The notes below the pieces were generated by a model that worked only from the letters and a program-made list of their open reading frames with translations, was not told where the DNA came from and made no database searches. A stretch of 64,000 bases of DNA, taken from NCBI GenBank assembly GCA_001898225.1, contig MKTJ01000017.1, positions 1 to 64,000 of the forward strand, written 5' to 3'. Below are positions 52,484 to 60,802 of this stretch, piece after piece (within the stretch, counting starts at the first letter, position 1; the number at the start of each line of letters is the position of its first letter). The stretch comes from Chloroflexi bacterium 54-19. GTDB lineage: Bacteria; Chloroflexota; Chloroflexia; Chloroheliales; Chloroheliaceae. The position numbers were made by a program, and so were the translations under genes.

Positions 52484-54076
52484 TCAGTAAATGTGCGGGT
52501 GCTGCTGGAAAAGCCCGGCCAAACGCTCGGCTTCCTCCCGGTTGAAGGAATAGTCGGCCACCGAACCGTCCCAATCGTAGTAATATTCCATCTTTAGCTC
52601 GGTCCGGTTGTTGCTCAGGCCGATAGACTGCAATTTTAGCAAATTTGGCGAGTCAATCAGGCTCTGGTAGCCCGCGTTGGTTAGCTGGTTATTGCAGAGG
52701 TTGAGATAGGTTAGCTCTTTCAGGTAAGGGGATGCCGCCAGGGCCGCCGCCCCGGCGTCACCTACCTGGTTATAACTCAAATCGAGGTCGATAACGTGGG
52801 TCAAGAGCGAGGAAGCGGCCAGGGCCTGGACACCCACGTCCCCGATAGAGTTATGGGGGGACCAGTCCAGGTCGCCGGGCCGTCCCAGGTTCAAAGTCTC
52901 CAGGTTGGATAGCCCGGTCGCGGCGGCAAGAGCGGCCAGACCCGCATCCCCGATTTTGTTCGCGCCCAGGTCCAGGCGGGAAAGCGCTGGCAGTTGGGCT
53001 TTTGCCAGGGCCGACAGACCATCATCTCCAAGCGAGTTAAAACTCAGGTTCAAGGTTTTTAGCTGGCCCAGCCATCCGGCTTTCGCCAGAACCGACAGAC
53101 CCGCGTCGCCCAGGTCATTCCCGGTCAGGTTCAGGTAGGTCAGGGAATTGAGGTGAGTGGAGGCGGCCAGGGCGGCGGCTCCCTTCGGACCTAGCTGGTT
53201 CGTTTCGCCGTAAAGGGCCCGGCCCCCCAGGTCGAGATAGGTCAGGTCGGCAAGGTAGGGCGAAGACGCCAGGGCTTTAGCTCCCGCCGGACCCACCCGG
53301 CAGCCGAACAAATCCAGGGCCTGACACCCGGTCAGGCGCGGCGAGGCCAGGATTGGCCCGGCCCACTGGTCGCCCAGGTCGGTCGCGTTCAGGTTGAGGG
53401 CCGAAAAAGACGAATGGTTTTCACGGCCAGCCGCCAGGCTAATCGAATAGAGTTGCTCGGCAATATCGGACCGGGGAGCAAATTCGAGGTAGGGCGGGCG
53501 GCCCTGGCTGCAACTGAAATAGGCCAGCCCGGTCAGGTAGGGCGAGTTTACGATAGCCTCGGCCCCTTCGCCGCCGATATGGGTCGAGAGCAGGTTCAGC
53601 CTTGCCAGGTTTTTAAGATGGGGCGAAAGCGCCAGGGCTTTAATCCCGGCATCCCCCAGCGGGTTAGCCGCCAGCACCAGCGTTTTGAGTTTAGCCAGGT
53701 CGGCGGCAGCCAGCCGTATTACCCCGGCATCCTCGATTTCGTTGTGGCCCAGTTGTAACACGTTCAGGTTCGCGAGATTGGGCGAGGTCGCCAGGACCGC
53801 CAATCCCTCGTTCCCCAGTTTATTCCAGTTGAGGCTTAAAACTTCGAGATAGCGCAGGTAGGGGCTTTCGGCCAGGGGAGCTATTCCGGCACCTTCCAGG
53901 CCGTTGCCATCGAGAATGAGTTCCCGGACGGCGTAGAGTTGGGTAAGTTCCATGAGCGAGGGCAGGTTCCGGTTGGACAGGCCGCTTAAAACCAGCCGGA
54001 CAAAACGGTCATTCGCCGGGATGAGGTCAGCCGCCTTTGCCAGGAAATCATCGGCCTTTAGTTTTATTTCTTCCAT
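52484..54076 (-). CDS. Leucine-rich-repeat protein
   Basis: A 530-residue protein made of ribonuclease-inhibitor-type leucine-rich repeats, with units of 24-28 residues of the form LxxLxxLNLxxNxLGDxGLxALA. Good units include LKTLNLSFNSLGDDGLSALA and LTYLNLTGNDLGDAGLSVLA. A helical cap of about 40 residues precedes the first repeat. No signal peptide, kinase or effector domain is attached, so it is probably a cytosolic binding protein with unknown partner. The ribosome site before the ATG at 54076 is weak. It lies 37 bases upstream of the AT-rich gene on the same strand. Confidence 0.85.
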   Translation of the reverse strand: MEEIKLKADDFLAKAADLIPANDRFVRLVLSGLSNRNLPSLMELTQLYAVRELILDGNGLEGAGIAPLAESPYLRYLEVLSLNWNKLGNEGLAVLATSPNLANLNVLQLGHNEIEDAGVIRLAAADLAKLKTLVLAANPLGDAGIKALALSPHLKNLARLNLLSTHIGGEGAEAIVNSPYLTGLAYFSCSQGRPPYLEFAPRSDIAEQLYSISLAAGRENHSSFSALNLNATDLGDQWAGPILASPRLTGCQALDLFGCRVGPAGAKALASSPYLADLTYLDLGGRALYGETNQLGPKGAAALAASTHLNSLTYLNLTGNDLGDAGLSVLAKAGWLGQLKTLNLSFNSLGDDGLSALAKAQLPALSRLDLGANKIGDAGLAALAAATGLSNLETLNLGRPGDLDWSPHNSIGDVGVQALAASSLLTHVIDLDLSYNQVGDAGAAALAASPYLKELTYLNLCNNQLTNAGYQSLIDSPNLLKLQSIGLSNNRTELKMEYYYDWDGSVADYSFNREEAERLAGLFQQHPHIY

Positions 54077-54141
54077 CGTACTTTTAACCGGAAACTACAA
54101 GCCAGGGCTATTTTTACCTCTTTAATATAGTATAAAACAAA

Positions 54142-54180
54142 AAATCCCATCCAACACTTTCACAGCGCCCGGATGGGATT
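54142..54180 (-). terminator. Terminator of the VOC gene
   Basis: AATCCCATCC and GGATGGGATT with an 18-nt loop, followed on the minus strand by T6. Confidence 0.8.
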
Positions 54181-54207
54181 CTGCTTAATAAGCCCTTAAC
54201 AAGTAAT

Positions 54208-54624
54208 TTAAGGGGCTGTAAGGTTGCTTGGAATCTCCTGTATCTCCCAGGAATTGCCGTCAGGGTCACTCAGATGGGCGTATTTCACCCCGCCCATGTC
54301 TTCAACCTCGCTGATTTCTATTCCACGTCCGGCCAGCAAGTCGCGCACCTGTTGGGCGTCCTTCACCACCAGGTGCAGCCCCTTAATCGAGCCGGGGGTC
54401 ATAGAATCGCTCGCCATGCCTTTGCCGATTACGACGGAACAGGCCGAACCGGGCGGGGTTAGCTGGACTATCCGCATCGCGCCATAAACCACGTCGTGGT
54501 CGAGATTAAAGCCCATCTTTTCGACATAAAAATTCCTGGCCCGGTCAACATCGGCGACAGGGAGCATCACCACTTCGAGGCGCATCTCCGGTGTGGCCGG
54601 GGCCGTAACGTTGTTTTCAGACAT
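54208..54624 (-). CDS. VOC/glyoxalase superfamily protein
   Basis: A 138-residue protein with the beta-alpha-beta-beta-beta fold of the vicinal oxygen chelate superfamily. VVMLPVADVDRARNFYVEKMGFNL begins it, and HLSDPDGNSWEIQE closes it with the Glu of the metal site. The family includes bleomycin-binding proteins and glyoxalase I; the substrate is not predictable. GGGGAG lies before the ATG. It follows the reductase gene by 32 bases and is probably cotranscribed with it under the AraC-type regulator upstream. Confidence 0.85.
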   Translation of the reverse strand: MSENNVTAPATPEMRLEVVMLPVADVDRARNFYVEKMGFNLDHDVVYGAMRIVQLTPPGSACSVVIGKGMASDSMTPGSIKGLHLVVKDAQQVRDLLAGRGIEISEVEDMGGVKYAHLSDPDGNSWEIQEIPSNLTAP

Positions 54625-54656
54625 AAAATAAATCTTCTCCCCTTGTCTTTTAATTA

Positions 54657-55262
54657 CTATTGCTTTTTCAAAACCTTGAAAGTCATATGGGTCACGCCCG
54701 GCGCGTTTTTGGCCGCTACCAGTTGCAGGTCGGTATCCGAAATATTCAGGTTATCGAACAGGCGCTTGCCTTCACCAATCAAGACGTGGACCAGGTCGAT
54801 GTGAATTTCGTCCATCAGGCCCAGGTTGAGGCATTGCTGGGCCACGGTGGTCGAGGCTATCGCGATAGTTTTATCCCCGGCAATTTCCCTGGCTTTTGCC
54901 AGGGCCGTTTCAAAGCCTTCCGTGACAAAGGTAAACGGCGAGCCTTCTTTTCCAACCCATTCCTGGGGCGGATTATGGGTCAGGACTATCACCGGGACGT
55001 TCAGGGGATGCCTGCCGCCCCAACCCCCGGTAATATCAAAGAGGCGGCGGCCACAGAGCAGCGCCCCGGTCGTAGCAATCGCGTTTTCAAACATTTCGAC
55101 GCTGGAGTCGGCCAGTTTCATATCTATATCCCCATAGCCCGTAGTAACCGCGTAGTCCTGCTGGCCTTTGCTCATCCAGTCAAAAAGCGGCCCCATCTCG
55201 TCATTTTTGCGAGCGATAAAGCCGTCCAGCGACATCGAAAACCCTGTACCGACCGTTCCCAT
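54657..55262 (-). CDS. RibD C-terminal/dihydrofolate-reductase-like protein
   Basis: A 201-residue reductase-fold protein. The start GTGFSMSLDGFIARKN, the NADPH-side loop GGRHPLNVPVIVLTHNPP and the C-terminal GLMDEIHIDLVHVLIGEGKRLF match the RibD_C-type family. These are often of unknown substrate and are found next to VOC proteins, as here. GGAG precedes the ATG at 55262. It is a separate family from true FolA. Confidence 0.85.
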   Translation of the reverse strand: MGTVGTGFSMSLDGFIARKNDEMGPLFDWMSKGQQDYAVTTGYGDIDMKLADSSVEMFENAIATTGALLCGRRLFDITGGWGGRHPLNVPVIVLTHNPPQEWVGKEGSPFTFVTEGFETALAKAREIAGDKTIAIASTTVAQQCLNLGLMDEIHIDLVHVLIGEGKRLFDNLNISDTDLQLVAAKNAPGVTHMTFKVLKKQ

Positions 55263-55360
55263 TTCATTTCTCCTTTTTACACATTTTTAGCGTGCGATTT
55301 ATTCAACGAACACCTTTATTGTAAATGGCTGGCGGGAAATAGTCTTGTACGAAATGGCAA

Positions 55361-56041
55361 TCAGGCGGATTTCGCGCTTTCCCGCAAGAGTTGGGAAGGA
55401 GTATGGCCTATCCACAGTTTGAGGGCGCGGGTCAGGTGAGGCTGGTCGAAATAACCGGCTTCGGACACGGTATCCAGGATTGGCAGGCCCTGGCCGAGCA
55501 TTTCAGCCGCCCGCTGGGCCCGTTCAATCTGGTAAATCTGGTTGCGAGATAGCCCGGTGGCCCGCAGGAAGCGGTGACGGACGGTACGCGGGGAATAGTC
55601 GTGGGGTTCACCCGCCAGGACCGCCTGCACCAGCGGGTCGCAGGTCAGAATGTCCCGGTGGGCCAGGCGGTTCAGGAAAGTATCGGCGTTTTCAAAATCG
55701 GGGAATTGCCAGGCCGAGCCGTTCAGCCAGAAAGATTTGCCGGAAGCGTCGGGCAAGGTGGCTTCCAGGTTTAGAAAGTTGCCCAGGTCCAGGTGCGGCA
55801 TGAACGCGCCATGTTTGAATTTTATCCAGAGGATTTCGGCCCCTTCCGTAAAAGGCGTCACCCCGGCTGACGTAAGCGGCCCCACCATAAAAGTCAGGGT
55901 ATGGCCCTGGAATTTCGTAAAGACCATGTGCCAGTGGCTTTCGGCGGGCCGGATGGTCGAGCCTTCCCCGGCGCTAAACCCGTGAAAGATTTTTTCTACA
56001 AAAGGCGAGTCCGAGCCTCTTTCCTCATAGATAAACCCCAT
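55361..56041 (-). CDS. AraC-family transcriptional regulator
   Basis: A 226-residue regulator. The N-terminal 130 residues form a cupin-like sensor (ending GSAWQFPDFENADTFL). The C-terminal HTH_18 domain has LSRNQIYQIERAQRAAEMLG and the second helix-turn-helix EAGYFDQPHLTRALKLWIGHTPSQ. It probably controls the two genes downstream, on the same strand. The ATG at 56041 follows AAGGAC. A palindrome and a good promoter lie upstream. Confidence 0.88.
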   Translation of the reverse strand: MGFIYEERGSDSPFVEKIFHGFSAGEGSTIRPAESHWHMVFTKFQGHTLTFMVGPLTSAGVTPFTEGAEILWIKFKHGAFMPHLDLGNFLNLEATLPDASGKSFWLNGSAWQFPDFENADTFLNRLAHRDILTCDPLVQAVLAGEPHDYSPRTVRHRFLRATGLSRNQIYQIERAQRAAEMLGQGLPILDTVSEAGYFDQPHLTRALKLWIGHTPSQLLRESAKSA

Positions 56042-56086
56042 TTTGTCCTGTCCTTTTCTCTCGTAGTTATGGTTTGCGCTATCATG

Positions 56087-56115
56087 ATTATGCCTGTTAC
56101 CAACCGTATCCGCAA
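56087..56115 (-). promoter_or_regulatory. Promoter of the AraC regulator
   Basis: On the minus strand TTGCGG and CATAAT are 17 bases apart. The start would be about 40 bases before the ATG at 56041. Confidence 0.5.
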
Positions 56116-56135
56116 ATTGGCCTATTCAGGCCAAT
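56116..56135. promoter_or_regulatory. Palindrome next to the AraC promoter
   Basis: ATTGGCCT-ATTC-AGGCCAAT, 8-base perfect arms, abutting the -35 box of the regulator promoter. It is a candidate operator for the regulator itself or for ldh. The remaining 56136-56396 holds no gene, only a TATAAT at 56182 without a good -35. Confidence 0.45.
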
Positions 56136-56396
56136 CAAATACTATACTTTAGGCCCCTGGCAGCAACCACTGAAAACAGTTTATAATAGGGCAAGTTGAA
56201 GCAGACCGGCAGACAGATTGGGCGGCCAGATTCGTTCAATTTGAGTTGGGGCTTTTATAACTTCAACTACTCACTCAAAAAGGAATCGGCCAGACAACCG
56301 GCGAATTTTGAGCCAGCGTCAAACCCACACCCCGGCGCGACCACCCTTGCGCCAGGCGCTGGCGAACGCCCAATATGCAGCGAGGTGAGATGAAAA

Positions 56397-57329
56397 ATGG
56401 CTAAAGTTACCGTACTTGGCACCGGGATGGTCGGGGCCAGCTTTGCGTATAAGCTAGTTGGCACCGGCCTTGCGTCCGAAATGCTCCTAGTGGACGTGAA
56501 CGCCCGGCGGGCTGAAGGCGAAGCGATGGATTTGCAACACGCCATGGCCTTCGACAAACCCTGCAACATCCGGTCGGGCACCTATGCCGATATGACCGGC
56601 AGCGACATCGTGGTAATCAGCGCGGGCGTAGCCCAGAAACCGGGTGAAACCCGCCTGGACCTGGTCAAACGAAACGCCGCTATCTTCCGGGAAATGATTC
56701 CCCGCGTGGTGCGGTCCGCCCCGGAAGCTATCCTGGTAATTGCGACCAACCCCGTGGACATCATGACCGAGGCGGCTATCCGCTATTCGGGTTTACAGCC
56801 AGGTCGGGTCGTCGGTAGCGGCACAATCCTGGATACCGCCCGCTTCCGCTACCTGCTGGGCACCTATTACGGGGTTGACCCACGCAGCGTCCACGCCTAT
56901 ATTATAGGAGAACATGGCGACAGCGAAGTGCCAGCCTTCAGCACGGCAACGATTGCCGGGATACCGTTGGCCGAAGTTTCCAGACAACAAAACCGTCCCT
57001 ACAACCAGGCCGATATGGACGCCATATACGAGCAGGTCCGTAAGGCCGCTTATCACATCATCGAGCGCAAAGGCGCGACTTATTACGCGATTGGGTCCGG
57101 GCTGGTCCGCATCGTAGAAGCGATTTTGCGGGGCCAGAATACCGTTTTTTCACTTTCGAACCGCATGACCGGGCAATATGGTGTGAGCGAGGTATCCTTG
57201 AGCCTGCCCGCCGTCCTGAACCGGCAGGGCATCAGCCACTTTTTGCAACTGCCCCTGAACAAAGACGAAGAGGCCGGGTTTGTCAAAAGCGCCGAACTGC
57301 TGAAAAAACTGGCCGAAGATACCCTGTAA
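56397..57329 (+). CDS. ldh: L-lactate dehydrogenase
   Basis: A 310-residue NAD-dependent 2-hydroxyacid dehydrogenase that reduces pyruvate to L-lactate. The NAD loop is VLGTGMVGASFA, followed by the aspartate at the end of the second strand (LLVDVN). The specificity loop is AQKPGETRLDLVKRN with Gln80 (GAPDH numbering not used), which marks LDH over malate dehydrogenase, where Arg stands. The catalytic His173 is in GEHGDSEVP. GAGGTGAGATG lies before the ATG. It is followed by gap 107 bases downstream; both act at the NADH end of glycolysis. Confidence 0.9.
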   Translation: MAKVTVLGTGMVGASFAYKLVGTGLASEMLLVDVNARRAEGEAMDLQHAMAFDKPCNIRSGTYADMTGSDIVVISAGVAQKPGETRLDLVKRNAAIFREMIPRVVRSAPEAILVIATNPVDIMTEAAIRYSGLQPGRVVGSGTILDTARFRYLLGTYYGVDPRSVHAYIIGEHGDSEVPAFSTATIAGIPLAEVSRQQNRPYNQADMDAIYEQVRKAAYHIIERKGATYYAIGSGLVRIVEAILRGQNTVFSLSNRMTGQYGVSEVSLSLPAVLNRQGISHFLQLPLNKDEEAGFVKSAELLKKLAEDTL

Positions 57330-57436
57330 GCAGCTACCCCAGGTGTTACAGGGAACGATTTAAGGTTGGATTCGGAACAATCGAAGGGAAGACCTAACAA
57401 AAGATTGAGAAGACGAATTGAAAGGAAGATTCTTAT

Positions 57437-58438
57437 ATGAATAAAATCGCTATTCACGGCTTTGGCCGCATTGGCCGCTCGGCCCTCAAGGCCGCCCTGC
57501 GCCAGAAGTTGTTCGTCCCGGCTGCCATCTCCGACATCAAGGATTTGTCCACCCTGGCGGCCCTTTTCGCCTATGACAGCAACTACGGTCCTTTTGGTGA
57601 ACCGGTCAAGGCGGACAACGGCCAGCTTGTTATCGGGGACAACCGGATAAACTATCTCGATGTGTCGTCGGGCCAGCCGGATTGGAAAGCGCAAGGGGTG
57701 GACCTGGTAATTGACTGCACCGGGCGGGCGACCAGCCGGGTCAACGCCCAGGCCCATATCGACGCTGGGGCGAACCGGGTGCTGGTCAGCGCCGCTAGCA
57801 AGACCTTGCAGGATTGCGACGCAGTGCTTTTGCCTGGCATCAACATGGATGATTTCGACCCGGACAAACACCACATCATCAGCATGGCAAGCTGCACCAC
57901 CAACGCCATCGCTCCGGTGGTGAAAGTTCTGCGGGAAAACTTTGGTATCAAGACCGGCCTTTTCTCGACGGTCCACGCCTATACCAACACCCAATCGCTG
58001 ACCGACCAGCCGATGAAGGACCGCCGCGACTCCTGGGCCGCCGCCGAGAACGTCATCCCGTCGTCATCGGGTGCGGCCAAAGCCCTCAAGTTTATCTGGC
58101 CGGACCTGAACGTGACCGGCAAAGCCTACCGCGTTCCCGTCCGCACCGGCAGTATCGTCGAGCTTAACGCGATTCTCGACCGCCCGACCAGCGAGGACGA
58201 GCTAAAGAATTTATTCCGGGAAGCCGCAACCAAAGCCCCGCTCCAGGGAGTGTTGGGCGTGCTTGAGGAAGAATACGCTTCGAGCCGGATTATCGGCGAA
58301 CCGCTTTCCTCGGTGATTGACCTGCCCCTGGTCCAGGTCGCCGGGGACGGCACCTTTGTTTCCATCGCGGCCTGGTACGACAACGAAATGGGCTATTCGA
58401 CCCGCCTGGCCGAAACCGCCGCCCGCTTAGCCAGCTAA
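57437..58438 (+). CDS. gap: Glyceraldehyde-3-phosphate dehydrogenase
   Basis: A 333-residue GAPDH that forms 1,3-bisphosphoglycerate. The NAD domain starts IAIHGFGRIGRS, with an Asp at the end of the second strand (ISDIKD). The catalytic Cys153 is in SCTTN, and the histidine is in STVHAYTNTQ. The C-terminal WYDNEMGYS is intact. AGGAAG precedes the ATG. Directional order with ldh suggests cotranscription for fermentative or glycolytic flow. A strong terminator follows. It is divergent in places (KDLSTLAALFAYDS) but complete. Confidence 0.95.
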   Translation: MNKIAIHGFGRIGRSALKAALRQKLFVPAAISDIKDLSTLAALFAYDSNYGPFGEPVKADNGQLVIGDNRINYLDVSSGQPDWKAQGVDLVIDCTGRATSRVNAQAHIDAGANRVLVSAASKTLQDCDAVLLPGINMDDFDPDKHHIISMASCTTNAIAPVVKVLRENFGIKTGLFSTVHAYTNTQSLTDQPMKDRRDSWAAAENVIPSSSGAAKALKFIWPDLNVTGKAYRVPVRTGSIVELNAILDRPTSEDELKNLFREAATKAPLQGVLGVLEEEYASSRIIGEPLSSVIDLPLVQVAGDGTFVSIAAWYDNEMGYSTRLAETAARLAS

Positions 58439-58479
58439 TAACCGGCTAGAACAGTTTATGTTAGCCTGGTAACAGGTGC

Positions 58480-58517
58480 ACAGGGAAGACAACTTTCAGG
58501 TTGTCTTCCCTGTTTTT
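58480..58517 (+). terminator. Terminator after gap
   Basis: A 14-bp stem, ACAGGGAAGACAAC with GTTGTCTTCCCTGT, and TTTT. Confidence 0.92.
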
Positions 58518-58689
58518 GCCTTCACAAAAGAACGGGCCATGAAACCCAAAATCTACAAAGCGCAACAACTACTCAGATATATTCGATATTAATAAGCGGG
58601 CAAAGTCAGATTAATTTGACCTGACCGGCCTTTGTGAGTATTGTTAAAATCAGGTTGTTGAATTTGTAATTAGTGGGAGGGTTACTGAA

Positions 58690-59022
58690 ATGGAAGAAAA
58701 TTGCGAACACCTTGACCTGATGAAGCCGGTCGAGGCCCATACCAACGGCTGCGAAGAATGTCTTAAAATGGGCGACCGCTGGGTACATTTGCGGCTGTGT
58801 CTCGAATGCGGGCACGTGGGCTGCTGCGATAGCTCCAAAAACAAACACGCTACCAAACATTTCCACGCCACCCAGCATCCCATCATAAAATCGTTCGAGC
58901 CGGGCGAAGACTGGGGCTGGTGTTATATAGATGAGGTTGAGTTCGACCCGGGCGATAACGCCGTTTTCGGGGCCGAGGTGGATAACTTGCCCCGCCGGAA
59001 CTATCGCCAGCACCAACACTAA
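58690..59022 (+). CDS. UBP-type zinc finger protein
   Basis: A 110-residue protein that is almost entirely a UBP-type zinc finger, the fold that binds ubiquitin C-termini in eukaryotic deubiquitinases. The Cys/His pattern is CEHL, GCEECLKMGDRWVHLRLCLECGHVGCCD, HATKHFHATQHP. Bacterial copies are known as small stand-alone proteins of unknown function. GGGAGG lies before the ATG. No ubiquitin-like gene is in view. Confidence 0.88.
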   Translation: MEENCEHLDLMKPVEAHTNGCEECLKMGDRWVHLRLCLECGHVGCCDSSKNKHATKHFHATQHPIIKSFEPGEDWGWCYIDEVEFDPGDNAVFGAEVDNLPRRNYRQHQH

Positions 59023-59108
59023 CAGCATTTACCTTCCAGGCTGAAGGCTGACCCTGCCAGGGCCGGTTTAAATGTGTTTGTGAATAAAAACATGGAAAAG
59101 GATTAGGG

Positions 59109-60014
59109 ATGACAACAAAAGAGCCGAACGGGCTACCTACGAAAATTCTTTTGCAAACCACTATTGAGCCACAAGAAGACGATTGGAACATCAACCGCTT
59201 TAGCCTGCTCCGGGACCACCTGGCTGGGCTCCGGGATTCTAAGGGCCAACCGCTTTATGAGGTGACGGCCCGTGACCGCGAGGCTCCCGCCGGGCAGGAC
59301 GACCCGGTCTTGAGCCGGCTTGACCGGAGCGATTTTGACGAGTTGTGGCTTTTCGCGGTGGATACCGGCGACGGGCTGAACAAAAAGGAAGCGGCGGCTA
59401 TCGAGAAATTCTGGAATGACGGTGGGGGCCTGATGATTACCCGCGACCACCAGGACCTGGGCTCTTCGGTGCTACTGCTGGGTGAACCGGGCAGCTTTCA
59501 TTTCTTCCACTCGAAAAATAACGACCCCGACTCGACCCGCTGCGCTATTGATGACACCTTTACTACCACGATTTCCTGGCCGAATTATCACTCCGGCAAC
59601 AACGGGGATTACCAGGAAATTACGGCCCAGGAGCCCCTCCACGATCTGCTAAAGAAACCGGGCGGCCAGATTGAGTATTTCCCGGCCCACCCCCACGAAG
59701 GAGCGGTCGGCGTACCGGCCTGCTTCCCCGATGCCCAGGTTATCGCCACCGGCAAAAGCAAAGTCACGGGACGGCCTTTCAACCTGGCGGTGGTCTACGA
59801 AAAACCGGGGAGCGATGGCAGCAACAGCCGGATTGTAGCCGAGTCGACCTTTCACCACTTTGTCGATTACAACTGGAACCTCGACAACGGTTGTCCGAGT
59901 TTCCTGGGCGAGAAACCCGGCCACGGCATAAAGGACGACCCGGCCAAACTGGACGACATCCGGCAGTATGTCGGAAATATCGCGGCCTGGCTGGCCCCTA
60001 CCAACCGGGCCTGA
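59109..60014 (+). CDS. Unknown protein, possible ThuA/amidotransferase-like fold
   Basis: A 301-residue soluble protein. The stretch DELWLFAVDTGDGLNKKEAAAIEKFWNDGGGLMITRDH fits the Rossmann-like flavodoxin/ThuA or class I amidotransferase fold, in which a glycine-rich turn follows a helix. No Cys nucleophile is seen at the expected place. There are many His and Asp residues (FHHFVDYNWN). Function not assigned. GGA lies nine bases before the ATG. Same strand as the UBP zinc finger gene, 86 bases downstream. Confidence 0.55.
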   Translation: MTTKEPNGLPTKILLQTTIEPQEDDWNINRFSLLRDHLAGLRDSKGQPLYEVTARDREAPAGQDDPVLSRLDRSDFDELWLFAVDTGDGLNKKEAAAIEKFWNDGGGLMITRDHQDLGSSVLLLGEPGSFHFFHSKNNDPDSTRCAIDDTFTTTISWPNYHSGNNGDYQEITAQEPLHDLLKKPGGQIEYFPAHPHEGAVGVPACFPDAQVIATGKSKVTGRPFNLAVVYEKPGSDGSNSRIVAESTFHHFVDYNWNLDNGCPSFLGEKPGHGIKDDPAKLDDIRQYVGNIAAWLAPTNRA

Positions 60015-60022
60015 TAACGGGT

Positions 60023-60754
60023 TTAACTTAAAATCAGGCGATCGCGCTGGAACCGGCTGGCCGTTACGCCAATCAGGATGGCATCAACGACGACCAGGGC
60101 CACCGCAATAACCAGGATAACCCCGTAAACACCGATGTTTCCGGCGAAATTGATTATGTTATTTATCCAATCTTTCGGCAAAGCCTGGGTACCATAAATC
60201 AGGGCGAAGAAAATCACCAGGAAAGAAATGCTCAAGGTCTGCTGGGCCTGCCGGACCGAGGCGGCTTTCAGGGATATTAGGATGCCGAGAGCCGCCATAA
60301 ATGTGACCATCAGCAGACTTAACAACAGACAGGCCACCAGGACTTCACCCGAATAAAACATAAATGTGCCGGTCGAGTGAGCCACGTTTACCACGATTAA
60401 ACCGACCACCAGCAAGGCCAGCGAGATAGCCCAGCCGTAAATAATAGCTGTCAGCAGTTTGCCAAAGAGTATCGAGCGGTCCGACAGCCGCGAGGCCAGC
60501 AGAGTTTCCAGGGTATGCCGCTCCCGCTCCCCGGCGAAGGCATCGGCGATTACATTTAGGACCAGGAAGACCGGCTCCATCACTATCAACTGGACCGCCA
60601 GGGACGAATGGAGCCAGAGCTGGCCCTGTTGTAGCGGCAAAATAATTCCAGCTATTGCAATAAAAATCAAAATGCGGCCTCGGATCGAGTTCCCGGGCGC
60701 GAAAAAGAGTTCGCGGATTTCCTTCCAGACCACTGCCAAAATATCCCGGACCAT
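60023..60754 (-). CDS. ABC-2 type exporter permease
   Basis: A 243-residue membrane protein with about six helices. VWKEIRELFFAPGNSIRGR begins it, and the ABC2 motif DAFAGERERHTLETLLASRLSDRSIL is conserved. It forms the channel for the ATPase encoded just upstream (48 bases). The substrate is not predictable; families include antibiotic, lipid and sodium export. GGAG lies before the ATG at 60754. Confidence 0.88.
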   Translation of the reverse strand: MVRDILAVVWKEIRELFFAPGNSIRGRILIFIAIAGIILPLQQGQLWLHSSLAVQLIVMEPVFLVLNVIADAFAGERERHTLETLLASRLSDRSILFGKLLTAIIYGWAISLALLVVGLIVVNVAHSTGTFMFYSGEVLVACLLLSLLMVTFMAALGILISLKAASVRQAQQTLSISFLVIFFALIYGTQALPKDWINNIINFAGNIGVYGVILVIAVALVVVDAILIGVTASRFQRDRLILS

Positions 60755-60802
60755 TTATTTATCTCCTTCAATACTTTTTATATCTTTCATTAGTGGCGAT
60801 TT

